Positions 37,335 to 47,100 of a stretch of 64,000 bases of DNA are shown in pieces (the stretch's first letter is position 1; every line of letters starts with the position of its first letter). The translations under genes and the position numbers were made by a program. A model generated the notes under the pieces. That model saw only the letters and a program-made list of their open reading frames with translations, was not told the origin of the DNA and ran no database searches. The DNA is from CAYLMG01 sp964464635 (GTDB lineage: Bacteria > Planctomycetota > Phycisphaerae > Sedimentisphaerales > Anaerobacaceae): the NCBI GenBank assembly GCA_964464635.1, contig CAYXGT010000001.1:20024-84023 (forward strand), read 5' to 3'.

Positions 37335-39080
37335 TTAGAGAAGTAATTTTCTATCTGTGCTTCTGCTTTCACCTTCGGCAGAGACTCTTATAGCTTTTTT
37401 ACCGCTGACAGGACATTCGTGTTCGCAAATGCCGCAGCCGATACAACGTTCGATATCAACATAGGGTCGCTGCAAACGTACCTGGATGTGAATTTTCGAG
37501 CCTTCAGCGGGAATTTTTGCAAATTTAACCTCTTTTGAAATTGTTATAGCGTTATTTGTATTTGTTACTATTTTACCCTTTTGACTCCCATCGAGACTGC
37601 AATAGTAATCACCGGTTGCGAATTTGTCAAGCGTTAAATTATTTTCGACGGTCTCGATTGTATTTCCGACGACTTTTTTTACTGTTAACAGGCCGTCTCT
37701 TACGGTACTGAAATATTCCCGTGTAAAAATTGCCTTCGGGCTTACGGGGCAGTTTTCCTCGCAGACGATACAGGGTTTGTCGAAAGCCCAGGACAGGCAT
37801 CTGTTTCTGTCAACGAAGGCAGTACCTAATTTGAGAGGGCCTTTGTCGACAAAGTCACCTGTGCCGAGTTTTTCATCGATAGTTATTTTTCTGATTGCAG
37901 CGGTGGGACAAATTTGTGAGCAGGCGATGCAATTTAGCTGACAGCCGCTGGTGCCTATTCGATTATTAAGAATAGGTGTCCAGAGCGCTTCAAGGCCTTT
38001 ATCGAGACCTGCCGGCTGAAGAACGTTCGTCGGGCAGATGCGCATACACTGTCCGCACTTGATACAGCGTTTGAGGAATTCAGGCTCAGCAAGTGAGCCG
38101 GGGGGACGAATTAATTTATGAGGCCAGTTGGCTTTGATTTTACCGGCGAGCCTTACTGCAGGGACAGCCAGAAGACCCGAAGCGAGTGACAAAACGAAGC
38201 CGCGTCTCGAGATATCAGGATTGGTGACTTCGCCCGCAAGCGAAGGTCTTACCTGGTAGCGGATTACATTATCTTTTGTTTTGCAGTCCTGACGGCAGTT
38301 AAAACAGAGGACACATTCTGAAATTTTTATGTCTGCTGAGGGCTCACAGGCGCCTTCGCAATGCTGCTCACAGAATTTGCAATTCGAGCAGGTTTTTGTT
38401 TTTTTGCCGATACGCCAGATTGAGAACCGGCTTAAGACGGCGAACAATGCGCCGAGGGGACATATAAAGCGACAGTAGAAACGCGGGATTACAAAGTTGA
38501 GTAAGACAGCGGCGAGAAAGATTGCAAAGATTACAAAAGTTGTGTCGTAGAACCGCTGAGATACCGAGAGGATATTGACGGAGCCATCGGCTATAGGCAT
38601 CAGGATAAGATTGAATGAGCGTGTAACCAGCGGGATTGGGTCGAGCAGGCCGGTCTGCAAAGTCGCAGCCAGCGAGGGAAAGGCAGCGGTAATGAGCAGG
38701 AAAATTAAGATGAAATATTTTATTGACTGGGCCTTTCGGTATCTGTTGAGCTTTATTTTCTGAGCGGCGGTTTTTTTGCGTGAGCCGAGATAACCGAAGA
38801 AGTGATGGATTGAGCCGAAAGGGCAGAGCCAGCTGCAGAAGAACCTGCCGAAAATGATTGTCAGGATTACGGTCAGCAGTGCCCACAGCAACGTCCAGTA
38901 AAGGGTATGGGTGGTGAGGATTGTGCCCAGTGCAACGAGGGGGTCGAGGCTGAGGAACAGGTTTACCGGCCAGTTTCGCAGTTGCCAGAATTTGCCGCCG
39001 TAGGTAGTGACAATGCAGAACCAAACGAAGAGTGTGAAAAAGAAAATCTGGCTTATTCTTCTTACAGTAACTATTTTCAT
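37335..39080 (-). CDS. NapH/NapG-like membrane polyferredoxin with internal Tat-type motif
   Basis: 581 aa, many cysteines. Residues about 1-215 are a NapH/NosR-type membrane module with the signature pairs CSWLCPFGS and CRFICPLGA. Ferredoxin pairs follow (CSNCKFCEQHC, CVLCFNCRQDC). At about 290 an internal SRRGFVLSLASGLLAVP segment looks like a Tat signal anchor. After it comes a second ferredoxin block: CIKCGQCMRICP, CIACSQICP, CIVCEENCP and CIGCGICEHECP. This equals a NapH-type protein fused to a NapG-type protein. A role moving electrons from quinol or a cytoplasmic donor to periplasmic enzymes is inferred. Confidence 0.88.
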   Translation of the reverse strand: MKIVTVRRISQIFFFTLFVWFCIVTTYGGKFWQLRNWPVNLFLSLDPLVALGTILTTHTLYWTLLWALLTVILTIIFGRFFCSWLCPFGSIHHFFGYLGSRKKTAAQKIKLNRYRKAQSIKYFILIFLLITAAFPSLAATLQTGLLDPIPLVTRSFNLILMPIADGSVNILSVSQRFYDTTFVIFAIFLAAVLLNFVIPRFYCRFICPLGALFAVLSRFSIWRIGKKTKTCSNCKFCEQHCEGACEPSADIKISECVLCFNCRQDCKTKDNVIRYQVRPSLAGEVTNPDISRRGFVLSLASGLLAVPAVRLAGKIKANWPHKLIRPPGSLAEPEFLKRCIKCGQCMRICPTNVLQPAGLDKGLEALWTPILNNRIGTSGCQLNCIACSQICPTAAIRKITIDEKLGTGDFVDKGPLKLGTAFVDRNRCLSWAFDKPCIVCEENCPVSPKAIFTREYFSTVRDGLLTVKKVVGNTIETVENNLTLDKFATGDYYCSLDGSQKGKIVTNTNNAITISKEVKFAKIPAEGSKIHIQVRLQRPYVDIERCIGCGICEHECPVSGKKAIRVSAEGESRSTDRKLLL

Positions 39081-39093
39081 AAGATTATAGCTT

Positions 39094-40089
39094 TCAGGTT
39101 ACATTCGCGATAATTGGTTTTAGAGACTGGTAATCGGCTGTGCCGGCGCCTGCTGACTGGGCTTTTGCGAGATAGGGCAGGTCGGCGGGTTTAAGGCCGA
39201 GCAGTGAGCAGCCGAAAGAGTCCGCTGCGACGGGATCACAGCTTGCGATGACGGTATCGGTCCTTTTCAAATCCGAGAACGAACCGCCGGTCGGGCCGTT
39301 GGTTACCATAGTCTCGGTGCCGTCGAGTATGACAAGGGTCGGCTTTACGAGCATAACGAGCTCGGCGATGATTGTGTTAATGTCCTGATGAAAGAGATTA
39401 CGCCGGCCTCCGAGCAAGCCGTAAAAGTTTTTCATAGACATCGAGGCAGCCGCCCTGCTGTGACTTTTTACAGGTGCAATGCCGATGAGCTTGTCAGCTT
39501 TTGCGAGCGGCTCGTAGAGGACAGGCCAGTTTCTGATGTATTTGGATTTTTCGAGCGTTGTCGGTCTGAACAGGTTCAGTTTGGGCAGGATGACTTCGGC
39601 ACCGGCTTGTGTGGCGGCTTTGCCGATTTGGCTGATAGTAAAACAGCTCGCGGGATTGTTGATGGGATTATCAGTAATGTAAACCCGCTTTGCCTTAGCT
39701 CTGCTGTAGCAAAGCCGTATAACTTCTGCGACGAGGCCGGGATTTGCAGTAGCGCCGAGAGCGGGTACGGAAGTGAAAGCGACGTTGGGCTTTATGACGA
39801 CGGTTTCATTGGGCTTTACAAATCTTTCTATACCACCGAGCAAATCAATTGCCTTATCGACGGTTTTTACCCTGTCGGGGCCTTTAACGATACTGATAGT
39901 CCGGCCCTGGACAGCAGGGATGGAAAAATCGGGTATAGTGACAAGGTCGGAGGGCGGCTGAGCGGAGGGGCCCTGCCTGTCGTAAAGGGTTTTAGCGATG
40001 ACTCCTGCTGCGGCGATGGACAGGCCGGCCTTTACGGCCCTTGCGAGAAACCTTCTTCTGTTTAATTGTTGCTCATTCTTTTCGTTCAT
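39094..40089 (-). CDS. Tat-exported DUF362-domain protein
   Basis: 331 aa. The Tat signal NRRRFLARAVKAGLSIAAAG is at about 10-29. The remainder matches the DUF362 family: VDKAIDLLGGIERFV, VVIKPNVAF, IGIAPVKSHSRAAASMSMKN, GRRNLFHQDINTIIAEL, and VILDGTETMVTNGPTGG. DUF362 proteins often accompany ferredoxins, but their chemistry is undefined. The ATGA overlap (4 bp) with the upstream gene indicates tight coupling. Confidence 0.87.
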   Translation of the reverse strand: MNEKNEQQLNRRRFLARAVKAGLSIAAAGVIAKTLYDRQGPSAQPPSDLVTIPDFSIPAVQGRTISIVKGPDRVKTVDKAIDLLGGIERFVKPNETVVIKPNVAFTSVPALGATANPGLVAEVIRLCYSRAKAKRVYITDNPINNPASCFTISQIGKAATQAGAEVILPKLNLFRPTTLEKSKYIRNWPVLYEPLAKADKLIGIAPVKSHSRAAASMSMKNFYGLLGGRRNLFHQDINTIIAELVMLVKPTLVILDGTETMVTNGPTGGSFSDLKRTDTVIASCDPVAADSFGCSLLGLKPADLPYLAKAQSAGAGTADYQSLKPIIANVT

Positions 40090-41135
40090 TTTTCGGTGTC
40101 CGTTTTGAGAATAACATTCAGCAGCCGGGCAAGCCTGACAGCGGTCTCGATATCGTCGGCTTCGTGAATGCCTGCCACGACAGGGCCGTTATTGAAGACA
40201 AGCTCGATTGTGCCGTAGAAATCGAGCAGTCGTGCCTTATCTATACTGATATCGGCTGATTTTTCTTCTGCGCCGGTATTGATAAGGAATTTACAGTAAC
40301 CTTCTGCCAATTGTTCGGCGTTTTTCTCGTCGGGCCGCTCGCTCAGGAAAATAGTAACATTCGAGCCGTCAATATTGTAAACGGCTGTGAAAGTATTGTC
40401 GAAGCCATCGAAACCGAGTGCGTTTCCGGTATAAAATTTTATGCTGCCCGGTATTAAATTATCTCCTGCAGTGATTAGCTGCTGCGGGAAAGAAAATTGT
40501 CTCTGGTCGGGCAGCTCTGCGGAGAGCTGCTTTGCGAATTCGGTCATCGCATTGAAAAGGGGCTCTGATTCGGCGGAGCCGATGAGCTCGATATAGTATT
40601 TGCCCTTCACGAAAAAAATCGCGTTTTCAGTTCTGTAACCGAAGTTTGTTTCGAAAAGAGCCCCCACTGCTTCGCTTTTGCGAAGCAAAATGGTGGGGGG
40701 TAAGGCGTCCGGCCTTTTCTGGATGCTGAAAACGCTGAAGGCATTTGCAGGCTCGGCCATATCATAAACGTAGAACTCAAACATCAACTGCTCATTGTTC
40801 TTACTTTTGAGCCAGCTTGTGTAAAGCATTTCAAAGCCGGAATCGACGTAAAAGGGGGCTTTGCCGTCAATCTTTTCATAGAGATTTTCAGCACTATAGA
40901 CGGCGATTTCAGAAAGCGGCTCGAAACCGTCGGGAACAATTGAGTCCAAAAGACTATCGAGACTTTTCGGTGCGTCAGGAGTAACAATAGTTGAAGAAGT
41001 TTTAAGATTGAATTGCGGTATAACGATTGAAAGACCGATAATAAAAAGGACGGCTAATAAGAAAATGCTGATAACTGATTCTCCACAGGACACCTTACGG
41101 TGGTGGCGAGTCGTTTTGCCCCGAGTCTGTGCCAT
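40086..41135 (-). CDS. DUF6599-like membrane-anchored protein, first gene of redox operon
   Basis: 349 aa from 41135, where GGAG lies 7 nt upstream; an ATG at 41147 has no ribosome site. One transmembrane helix lies near 24-44 (VISIFLLAVLFIIGLSIVI), with the bulk outside. Segments such as SAENLYEKIDGKAPFY, YVYDMAEPANAFSVF and GYRTENAIFFVKGKYYIEL resemble the DUF6599 family found in similar planctomycete operons. Biochemical role unknown. Expression is expected from a consensus promoter at 41186-41213. Confidence 0.78.
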   Translation of the reverse strand: MAQTRGKTTRHHRKVSCGESVISIFLLAVLFIIGLSIVIPQFNLKTSSTIVTPDAPKSLDSLLDSIVPDGFEPLSEIAVYSAENLYEKIDGKAPFYVDSGFEMLYTSWLKSKNNEQLMFEFYVYDMAEPANAFSVFSIQKRPDALPPTILLRKSEAVGALFETNFGYRTENAIFFVKGKYYIELIGSAESEPLFNAMTEFAKQLSAELPDQRQFSFPQQLITAGDNLIPGSIKFYTGNALGFDGFDNTFTAVYNIDGSNVTIFLSERPDEKNAEQLAEGYCKFLINTGAEEKSADISIDKARLLDFYGTIELVFNNGPVVAGIHEADDIETAVRLARLLNVILKTDTEK

Positions 41136-41185
41136 TACAGGCTCCATAGTTTTTGTTGCCGGTTCAGCTAAACCAATATACGGGG

Positions 41186-41213
41186 ATTATAATAATTTTT
41201 TGGTCTTTGTCAA
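41186..41213 (-). promoter_or_regulatory. Consensus sigma-70 promoter of the redox operon
   Basis: On the minus strand TTGACA (41208-41213) and TATAAT (41186-41191) are exact consensus hexamers with a 16-bp spacer. The start would be near 41180. Confidence 0.7.
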
Positions 41214-41280
41214 TTGCAGCCCCGTGAGATAACTTCACATCCGGCGGATTGAAGGGATTGTGAGCAGACGATAAAGGCTG

Positions 41281-41310
41281 TTGACAGGCTTGTTTTCGGG
41301 CTGATATAAT
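41281..41310 (+). promoter_or_regulatory. Consensus sigma-70 promoter of tatA-tatC
   Basis: TTGACA (41281-41286) and TATAAT (41305-41310) are exact consensus with an 18-bp spacer. The start near 41317 leaves a leader of about 20 nt carrying AAGGAG. Confidence 0.75.
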
Positions 41311-41337
41311 GGTTTGGAATGAAATAAGGAGATTGAT

Positions 41338-41607
41338 ATGACTGAATATATTCGATGCCTGGCTTTCTGGACGCCCGGGCCTGTAGAGATTATCGTAATT
41401 CTTATCGTGGCACTGCTGATATTCGGCAGGCGGCTTCCCGAGATTGCCAGAAGCATAGGCAGAAGCCTGACTGAGTTTAAAAAAGGCCTAAACGAAGCCA
41501 AAGAAACCAAAGACGAAATCGAAAATGATGTAAAGCAAATTAAAAACGACGTAGAAAAAGAGACAAAAGACACCTCAGGCAGTAACAATGCTGAAAAAGT
41601 CGATTAG
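41338..41607 (+). CDS. tatA: Twin-arginine translocase subunit TatA
   Basis: 89 aa. One N-terminal membrane helix ([14 protein letters not shown]) preceded by the GP turn, then the [19 protein letters not shown] amphipathic helix and an acidic/basic charged tail. The FG hinge is present. TatA-like rather than TatB by length; no separate TatB is seen, so a minimal TatAC system is possible. It is followed by tatC after 36 bp and lies head-to-head with an operon encoding several twin-arginine proteins. Confidence 0.93.
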   Translation: MTEYIRCLAFWTPGPVEIIVILIVALLIFGRRLPEIARSIGRSLTEFKKGLNEAKETKDEIENDVKQIKNDVEKETKDTSGSNNAEKVD

Positions 41608-41643
41608 CAACCAGGCTTCGCCGGAAAACAATAGCATATCACA

Positions 41644-42390
41644 ATGGGCGAGAACAAAAAAACACACGACCCCCTTTCCAATACGATGAGTCTGGGCGAC
41701 CATCTTGACGAGCTTCGGTCACGATTGCTCCTTGCGATTTTAGGGATTGTTATTTGTACGTTTATAAGTTTATGGTTCAGCCGATATTTAATTATCTTTT
41801 TACAAAAGCCGTACACAAACTTAATGGGCGACAAAGCGCTCCAGGCGCTTTCTCTGACAGAGGGATTCGTCAGCTATGTCAAGATAGCCCTTATTGCAGG
41901 ACTGGTTATATCGTCACCGTGGGTTTTCTATCATATATGGATGTTCGTGGCGGCGGGCCTGTATGAGCATGAGAGGCGGTATGTGCATATAGCAGTGCCT
42001 TTTTCAGCGGTGTTATTCATTGGTGGCGCTTTGTTCTTTCTTTTTTTGGTAGCACCTATTTCGATCGGCTGGCTGATAAAGGTCAATGACTGGCTCGGGC
42101 TGAACACAAATATCACATTCAAGAATTATATAACTTTCGTAACGAGTCTGATGCTTGTCTTCGGTGTTGCCTTTCAGACACCTACGGCGATATTTTTCCT
42201 GAACAGGAGCGGCCTGGTTTCTATTTCTGCTCTTAGGGGTGCGCGCAAATACGTTATACTTGCCATTGTAATAATAGCGGCGATGGCGACGCCGCCTGAC
42301 GTGGTAAGCCAGATTACGCTTGCGATACCGATGTATATGCTGTATGAGCTCGGGATAGTACTCTGTCATTTTGCCGGAGGGGAAAAATAA
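41644..42390 (+). CDS. tatC: Twin-arginine translocase receptor subunit TatC
   Basis: 248 aa, six transmembrane helices. Diagnostic blocks are MSLGDHLDELRSRLL at the cytoplasmic N-terminus (Tat signal recognition), FVSYVKIALIAGLVISSPWV, and GLYEHERRYV. The glutamates of DHLDELR and YEHER are conserved. It follows tatA and is separated from the radical SAM gene by only 3 bp, so all three are probably one transcript. Confidence 0.95.
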   Translation: MGENKKTHDPLSNTMSLGDHLDELRSRLLLAILGIVICTFISLWFSRYLIIFLQKPYTNLMGDKALQALSLTEGFVSYVKIALIAGLVISSPWVFYHIWMFVAAGLYEHERRYVHIAVPFSAVLFIGGALFFLFLVAPISIGWLIKVNDWLGLNTNITFKNYITFVTSLMLVFGVAFQTPTAIFFLNRSGLVSISALRGARKYVILAIVIIAAMATPPDVVSQITLAIPMYMLYELGIVLCHFAGGEK

Positions 42391-42393
42391 TCT

Positions 42394-43899
42394 ATGCTGA
42401 CTTTGATAAATACGAATATGATGCAGCCGGCGATAGGGCCTGTGGGGCTGGATTATATCGCAGGGGCTGCGAAGAGCAGCGGTATCAATACCGAGCTGGT
42501 CGATTTGTGCATCGAGAATGATTGGCAGCAGGCTCTTGAGAAATATTTCAGCAATAAAGAGCCCACACTTATTGGGCTGAGCTTTCGCAACGTTGACGAC
42601 TGCTTCTGGCCGAGCGCTGAATGGTTTGTCCCGAAGCTCGGCAAAATAATAGATGTGATACGCGAATTGTCTGATGTGCCGATAGTTGTGGGCGGGGTCG
42701 GCTTTTCGATATTCGGCAAAGAGATAATAGAAAGCACTGGGGCGGATTTCGGTGTGGCTGGTGACGGTGAGCAGGCAATAACGGAGCTATATAACGTAAC
42801 ACGGGCTTCCAGCCCGTGTTATCACGGCCAAGATGGCCGTGATACTCTCAACGGCAGAGGATTCAAGTCAATCAAAGGTTTGATTTGGCGAAGCGATGAT
42901 GAGATTATATGCAACGGCAAGGCCTGGCCTGAGAAATTGTCGCTGTCGGTCGAGAGGGATACGGTTGATAATCGTGAGTACTTCAAGCGCGGCGGGCAGT
43001 GCGGTTTCGAGACAAAACGCGGATGCAACAGGGGATGTATATATTGCGCGGACCCGCTGGCGAAAGGCCCTGTGGCACGAGTAAGAGAGCCGGCGGAGGT
43101 GGCTGATGAGGTGCAGAACCTTGTGAATCAGGGGATTGACGTTTTGCATACCTGCGATTCGGAATTTAATATACCGGCTGAGCACGCGTTTGCAGTGTGT
43201 GAGGAGCTGATAAGACGCGGGCTTGGTGATAAGGTACGCTGGTACACGTATATGACGGTTCGGCCTTTCGATGCTGCGTTGGCCAGGATTATGAGGCAGG
43301 CCGGCTGTGTCGGGATAGATTTTACGACCGATTCGGCGTGTCCATCAATGCTGAAAACTTACAAACAAACTCACGTACAAGCTGATATCAAGACAGCGGT
43401 ACGGTTATGCAGGGACAACGGTATAAAAGTAATGCTTGATTTGCTCTTAGGCGGCCCCGGCGAGACGCCGGCATCGGTTGCGGAGTCGATTGAGTTCTTC
43501 AAACGATTAGAGGCTGACTGTTTCGGGGCTTCGCTGGGTGTGCGGATTTACCCGGGGACAGGAATGGCGAGCGTGGTTGCGGCGGAAGATGACGGCCAGA
43601 CTCCGCTTGGGGACGCCTTACGGCGAAATCCCAATCTTAAAAGAAAATACGATGGGCCTGTGGACTTTTTCAAGCCGACTTTTTATATATCAAGCTCCCT
43701 TGGCGACAAGCCTGCACAGCTTGTAAGAGACCTGATTAACGGCGACAAAAGGTTCTTCGAGCCTATGGTCGAGATTGAAAAAGGTGCACAGGGTAAATCG
43801 ACCGACCACAATTATAACGACAATACCGAGCTTTTAGAGGCAATCAGGAAAGGTGCCCGCGGGGCGTACTGGGATATTTTGCATCAGCTTCGAGCGTGA
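42394..43899 (+). CDS. B12-binding radical SAM protein with REP-derived in-frame insertion
   Basis: 501 aa. N-terminal cobalamin-binding-like Rossmann domain (PAIGPVGLDYIAGAAKSSGI, VVGGVGFSIFG), then a radical SAM barrel with CNRGCIYC (C-x3-C-x2-C), and SAM-site strands HTCDSEFNI and LLLGGPGETPASV. Substrate unknown; B12 radical SAM enzymes include methyltransferases and ring-forming enzymes. Residues about 136-151 are encoded by a REP-like doublet (42799-42845) that keeps the frame open. Conserved domains continue on both sides, so the loop is tolerated. Confidence 0.87.
   Translation: MLTLINTNMMQPAIGPVGLDYIAGAAKSSGINTELVDLCIENDWQQALEKYFSNKEPTLIGLSFRNVDDCFWPSAEWFVPKLGKIIDVIRELSDVPIVVGGVGFSIFGKEIIESTGADFGVAGDGEQAITELYNVTRASSPCYHGQDGRDTLNGRGFKSIKGLIWRSDDEIICNGKAWPEKLSLSVERDTVDNREYFKRGGQCGFETKRGCNRGCIYCADPLAKGPVARVREPAEVADEVQNLVNQGIDVLHTCDSEFNIPAEHAFAVCEELIRRGLGDKVRWYTYMTVRPFDAALARIMRQAGCVGIDFTTDSACPSMLKTYKQTHVQADIKTAVRLCRDNGIKVMLDLLLGGPGETPASVAESIEFFKRLEADCFGASLGVRIYPGTGMASVVAAEDDGQTPLGDALRRNPNLKRKYDGPVDFFKPTFYISSSLGDKPAQLVRDLINGDKRFFEPMVEIEKGAQGKSTDHNYNDNTELLEAIRKGARGAYWDILHQLRA
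42799..42845. repeat. REP-like doublet inside the radical SAM gene
   Basis: ACACGGGCTTCCAGCCCGTGT (one hairpin, 42799-42819) plus CACGGCCAAGATGGCCGTG (second hairpin). The spacer between them reads TAT rather than TAG, which keeps the frame open. Confidence 0.9.
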
Positions 43900-43915
43900 G
43901 AAGGTCTGCTTGAAT

Positions 43916-43937
43916 CACGGCCAGGATGGCCGTGTTA
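43916..43937. repeat. REP-like hairpin, CACGGCC family
   Basis: CACGGCCAGGATGGCCGTG begins 17 bp after the radical SAM stop codon. The 200-bp gap holds nothing else recognisable. Confidence 0.85.
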
Positions 43938-44101
43938 CCTTGTTTTTACACTCAAAATGCACATTTTTGGGGGCGGTGGGAGCTGAAAAATTCTCCAAAA
44001 AAGGACAAAGCCGTAATAAATCTGTAACAATCAGGATTTAGGATTACGCTGTGAAGTTAACTATTTTTGTGTACGATATATTTAATAGAAAGGAGAGAAA
44101 A

Positions 44102-47100
44102 ATGAAAAAGTTACTGTTTTTGGTCGTTCTGGCGCTTTTTGCTTCATTAGTGCCGGCTGGTGTAGCAAAAGAGGCTGCAGTTTTACTGCAGGATGCCCGC
44201 TACGCCGAGGATATCGAGGGTGATATTGACAAGGCAATCGGGCTTTATGAGAAAATAATTGCGGATAGTTCGGCTGATGCCAAAGTCAGGGCCCAGGCGA
44301 TGTACCTTCAGGGTATGTGCTATCTCAAGAAGCAGGATGACATCGAGGCACAGACGGTCTTAAGCAAACTGGTGGCTGAGTATCCGGAACAAACACAAAT
44401 CGTCGAAAAGGCCAGGGGTATCCTTGCGGAGCTAAGCGATTCGGACCCTGCAGCGCTGATGCCGCCTGAAACGCTTTTATACGTTGAGTTCGGCTCACCG
44501 GGCAGGCAGATCGAGACCATCCTCAATATGCTCAAGGGCACTCCCCTTGAAAATCCTCTTGCTGTATTAGGACAGGGCGGCTCATCCGGCGGCGGTCAGC
44601 AAAATCCCGGCCAGGTTTTAAGCGCCCTTTTCAATCCGAGTATGATGACCGAATTCAAAAAGATTCGCGGTATGGCATTCGGCATTACCGAAATAAAGCA
44701 AAATAATCCGTCGGGGATTTTGGTTTTATACCCGGGTAAAAGCGATGCGCTTCGCGGCATGATTATGGCGGGACTGAGTATGGTCGGTCAGCCGGCTGAA
44801 TCTATCGAGGGGATGCAGATATTAGACATTATGGGCCAAGCAGGCGTTGCCTATGACGACACGGTCATCCTTGTTGCACATCCAACGGAACTGCTGAAAA
44901 AGTGCATTAACCAATACAAAGGTCTGAGCAGAGATACAAGCCTTTCGGACAATAATAAGTCCTTTGCCGCCATAGGCAAAAATGTCCGCAGACAAAACGC
45001 GGTGACAATATGGGCAAACGTTGATCAGGCTTTTGAGAGCTTCAAGCAATTACACGGCGGTACGCTGCCGGGGGAAATGCAGATTGCGGAAACTTTTCTC
45101 GACCAACAGAATATAGACGAAATTCTGACCTGCGTTTCAATCGAGGCTGATGCCTTAAACTTCGATACCAATATAAACTTCAAGCCGGGCCACAAATGTC
45201 TGGCATACGATATTTTCCGCACGCCGAATCTGAGCAGAAAAAACTTCTCGGCGGTTCCTTCCGACGCTGTAGCACTGGTCAGTTTTGCAATGAATGAAAC
45301 GTCAGGCGAAAACATAGAGAAAATTCGCAGGCCTTTGAGAAGATTTTCAGGACTTGATATAGGCAGGGGATTATTCAATAATCTCGAACAGGTTACAATC
45401 TTTATCGTGCCGAATTTAAGCGCAAACATAAGCGACCCGATGGACATACCGGCTAATTGCATGGGCATTGCATTAACGAGCAAGGATCCTGCACAGACCC
45501 GCCAGACCTGGGAAACAATTCTTGGTACAGTAAGTACGATTGGGCAGGACGCGGCAGCAGGGCAGGGCCAGATAAAGGGAAGATACATTCTTCCAGTGGG
45601 CAGAAGCGGTCAACCTGTTTGTTGTTATCTTGACCAGTACGAAAATACGACGTTTCTGAGCCTGTCGGGCGAAGTCATTAAGTCGGCGATAGCTGCTCCT
45701 GAATCGAAGTCGGCTTTGACAAGCGGCGTTCTGGCCGGGCCACTGGAAAAATTAAGCCCGAACACAAGCAAGCTTGCTGTTTTGAATATCGGCGGGCTGA
45801 TAAAAATCGCCAACGCTTTTATGACAGCAAAACACGATAATCCGCGAAATCCGGCTCATAAGACGATACAGAAGCTTGCAGAAGTTTTAGACAAGAGTTA
45901 TGTCAGGATTCAAACCGACGAAAAAAACGATAGTCTGGGCATTCACGTAAATGTCAGTAATATTCCGCCTTTGAAGGATGTCTTTGCTCATGTTCATCAA
46001 CTCTCGAGAATCGACCCGACTCAAAAGGTTATAGCTACAGGGCCTCAGCCGGGCAATAAAGCTGTACTGCAGTTTTCGCCGAGCGTAAGGCTTCAATGGC
46101 GAAGCGGTGCAGGTGCGGTCTCGCATAAAGTATATGTCGGTACAAAGGCGAATGAGCTGAACGTATTGGCTGAGACGAAAGACAGCGGAAGCACGCTGAC
46201 GGACGTCAGGGAAGGTGAGAGTTATTACTGGCGTGTTGACGAGACATTGGTTGACGGGACGGTTATTACCGGCGATACGTGGCAGTTTAATACGGGAGGC
46301 AAGCTCGTCGGCTGGTGGCAATTGGATGTTGACATGGCTGATTCCATCGGCGGCAACCACGGCAAAATCGAAAACGGCCCACAATGGGTCGAAAACGGTG
46401 TTGTAGGCGGTGCGCTGCAGCTTGACGGCGAGGACGACTATGTAAGTTTGCCCATCGGCTCTCTTATCAGCTCGCTGACTGATTCGACGTTTGCGGTATG
46501 GGTGAATGTTAACAGTTCCGCCGGTCAGTGGCAGCGAATCTTTGATTTCGGCAGCGGTGAATCAACCTATATGTTTTTTACGCCCCGTTCAGGGTATTCA
46601 AATCAAGAGATGCGTTTTACTATGGCAGCCGGCGGCAGCCTCACTGACGAAGACATAACGTCGGCACCGATGACGCTGCCGGACGGCTGGCATCATGTAG
46701 CAGTAACGATAAACACAGCTAACAATACACACACGCTGTACCTTGATGGAAAGGTCGTCGCCAGTAACAACGGTGCACGTTATACGCCAGGCTCGCTTGG
46801 TGTTACTACTAACAACTGGCTCGGCAGGTCGCAATATTCTGTTGATCCATATTTGAAAGGTTCTTTAGATGATTTTCGCATTTACAATTATGCACTCAGT
46901 GATAATGAAATCTCGCAGCTTTCCCAAAGCGGCAAAAGCCAAAAAGCCGTGGTAGCTGTAGTAAAAGACGATAAAAAAATTGAAATAGATGTTGAACCAG
47001 ATGTTGAAGCAGTGCAGTCTTTCGACGAAAGCCTTGTCGGCTGGTGGCAACTGGATGTTGACGCTGCTGGTTCGACCGGCCATAGTAACCACGGTAAAGT

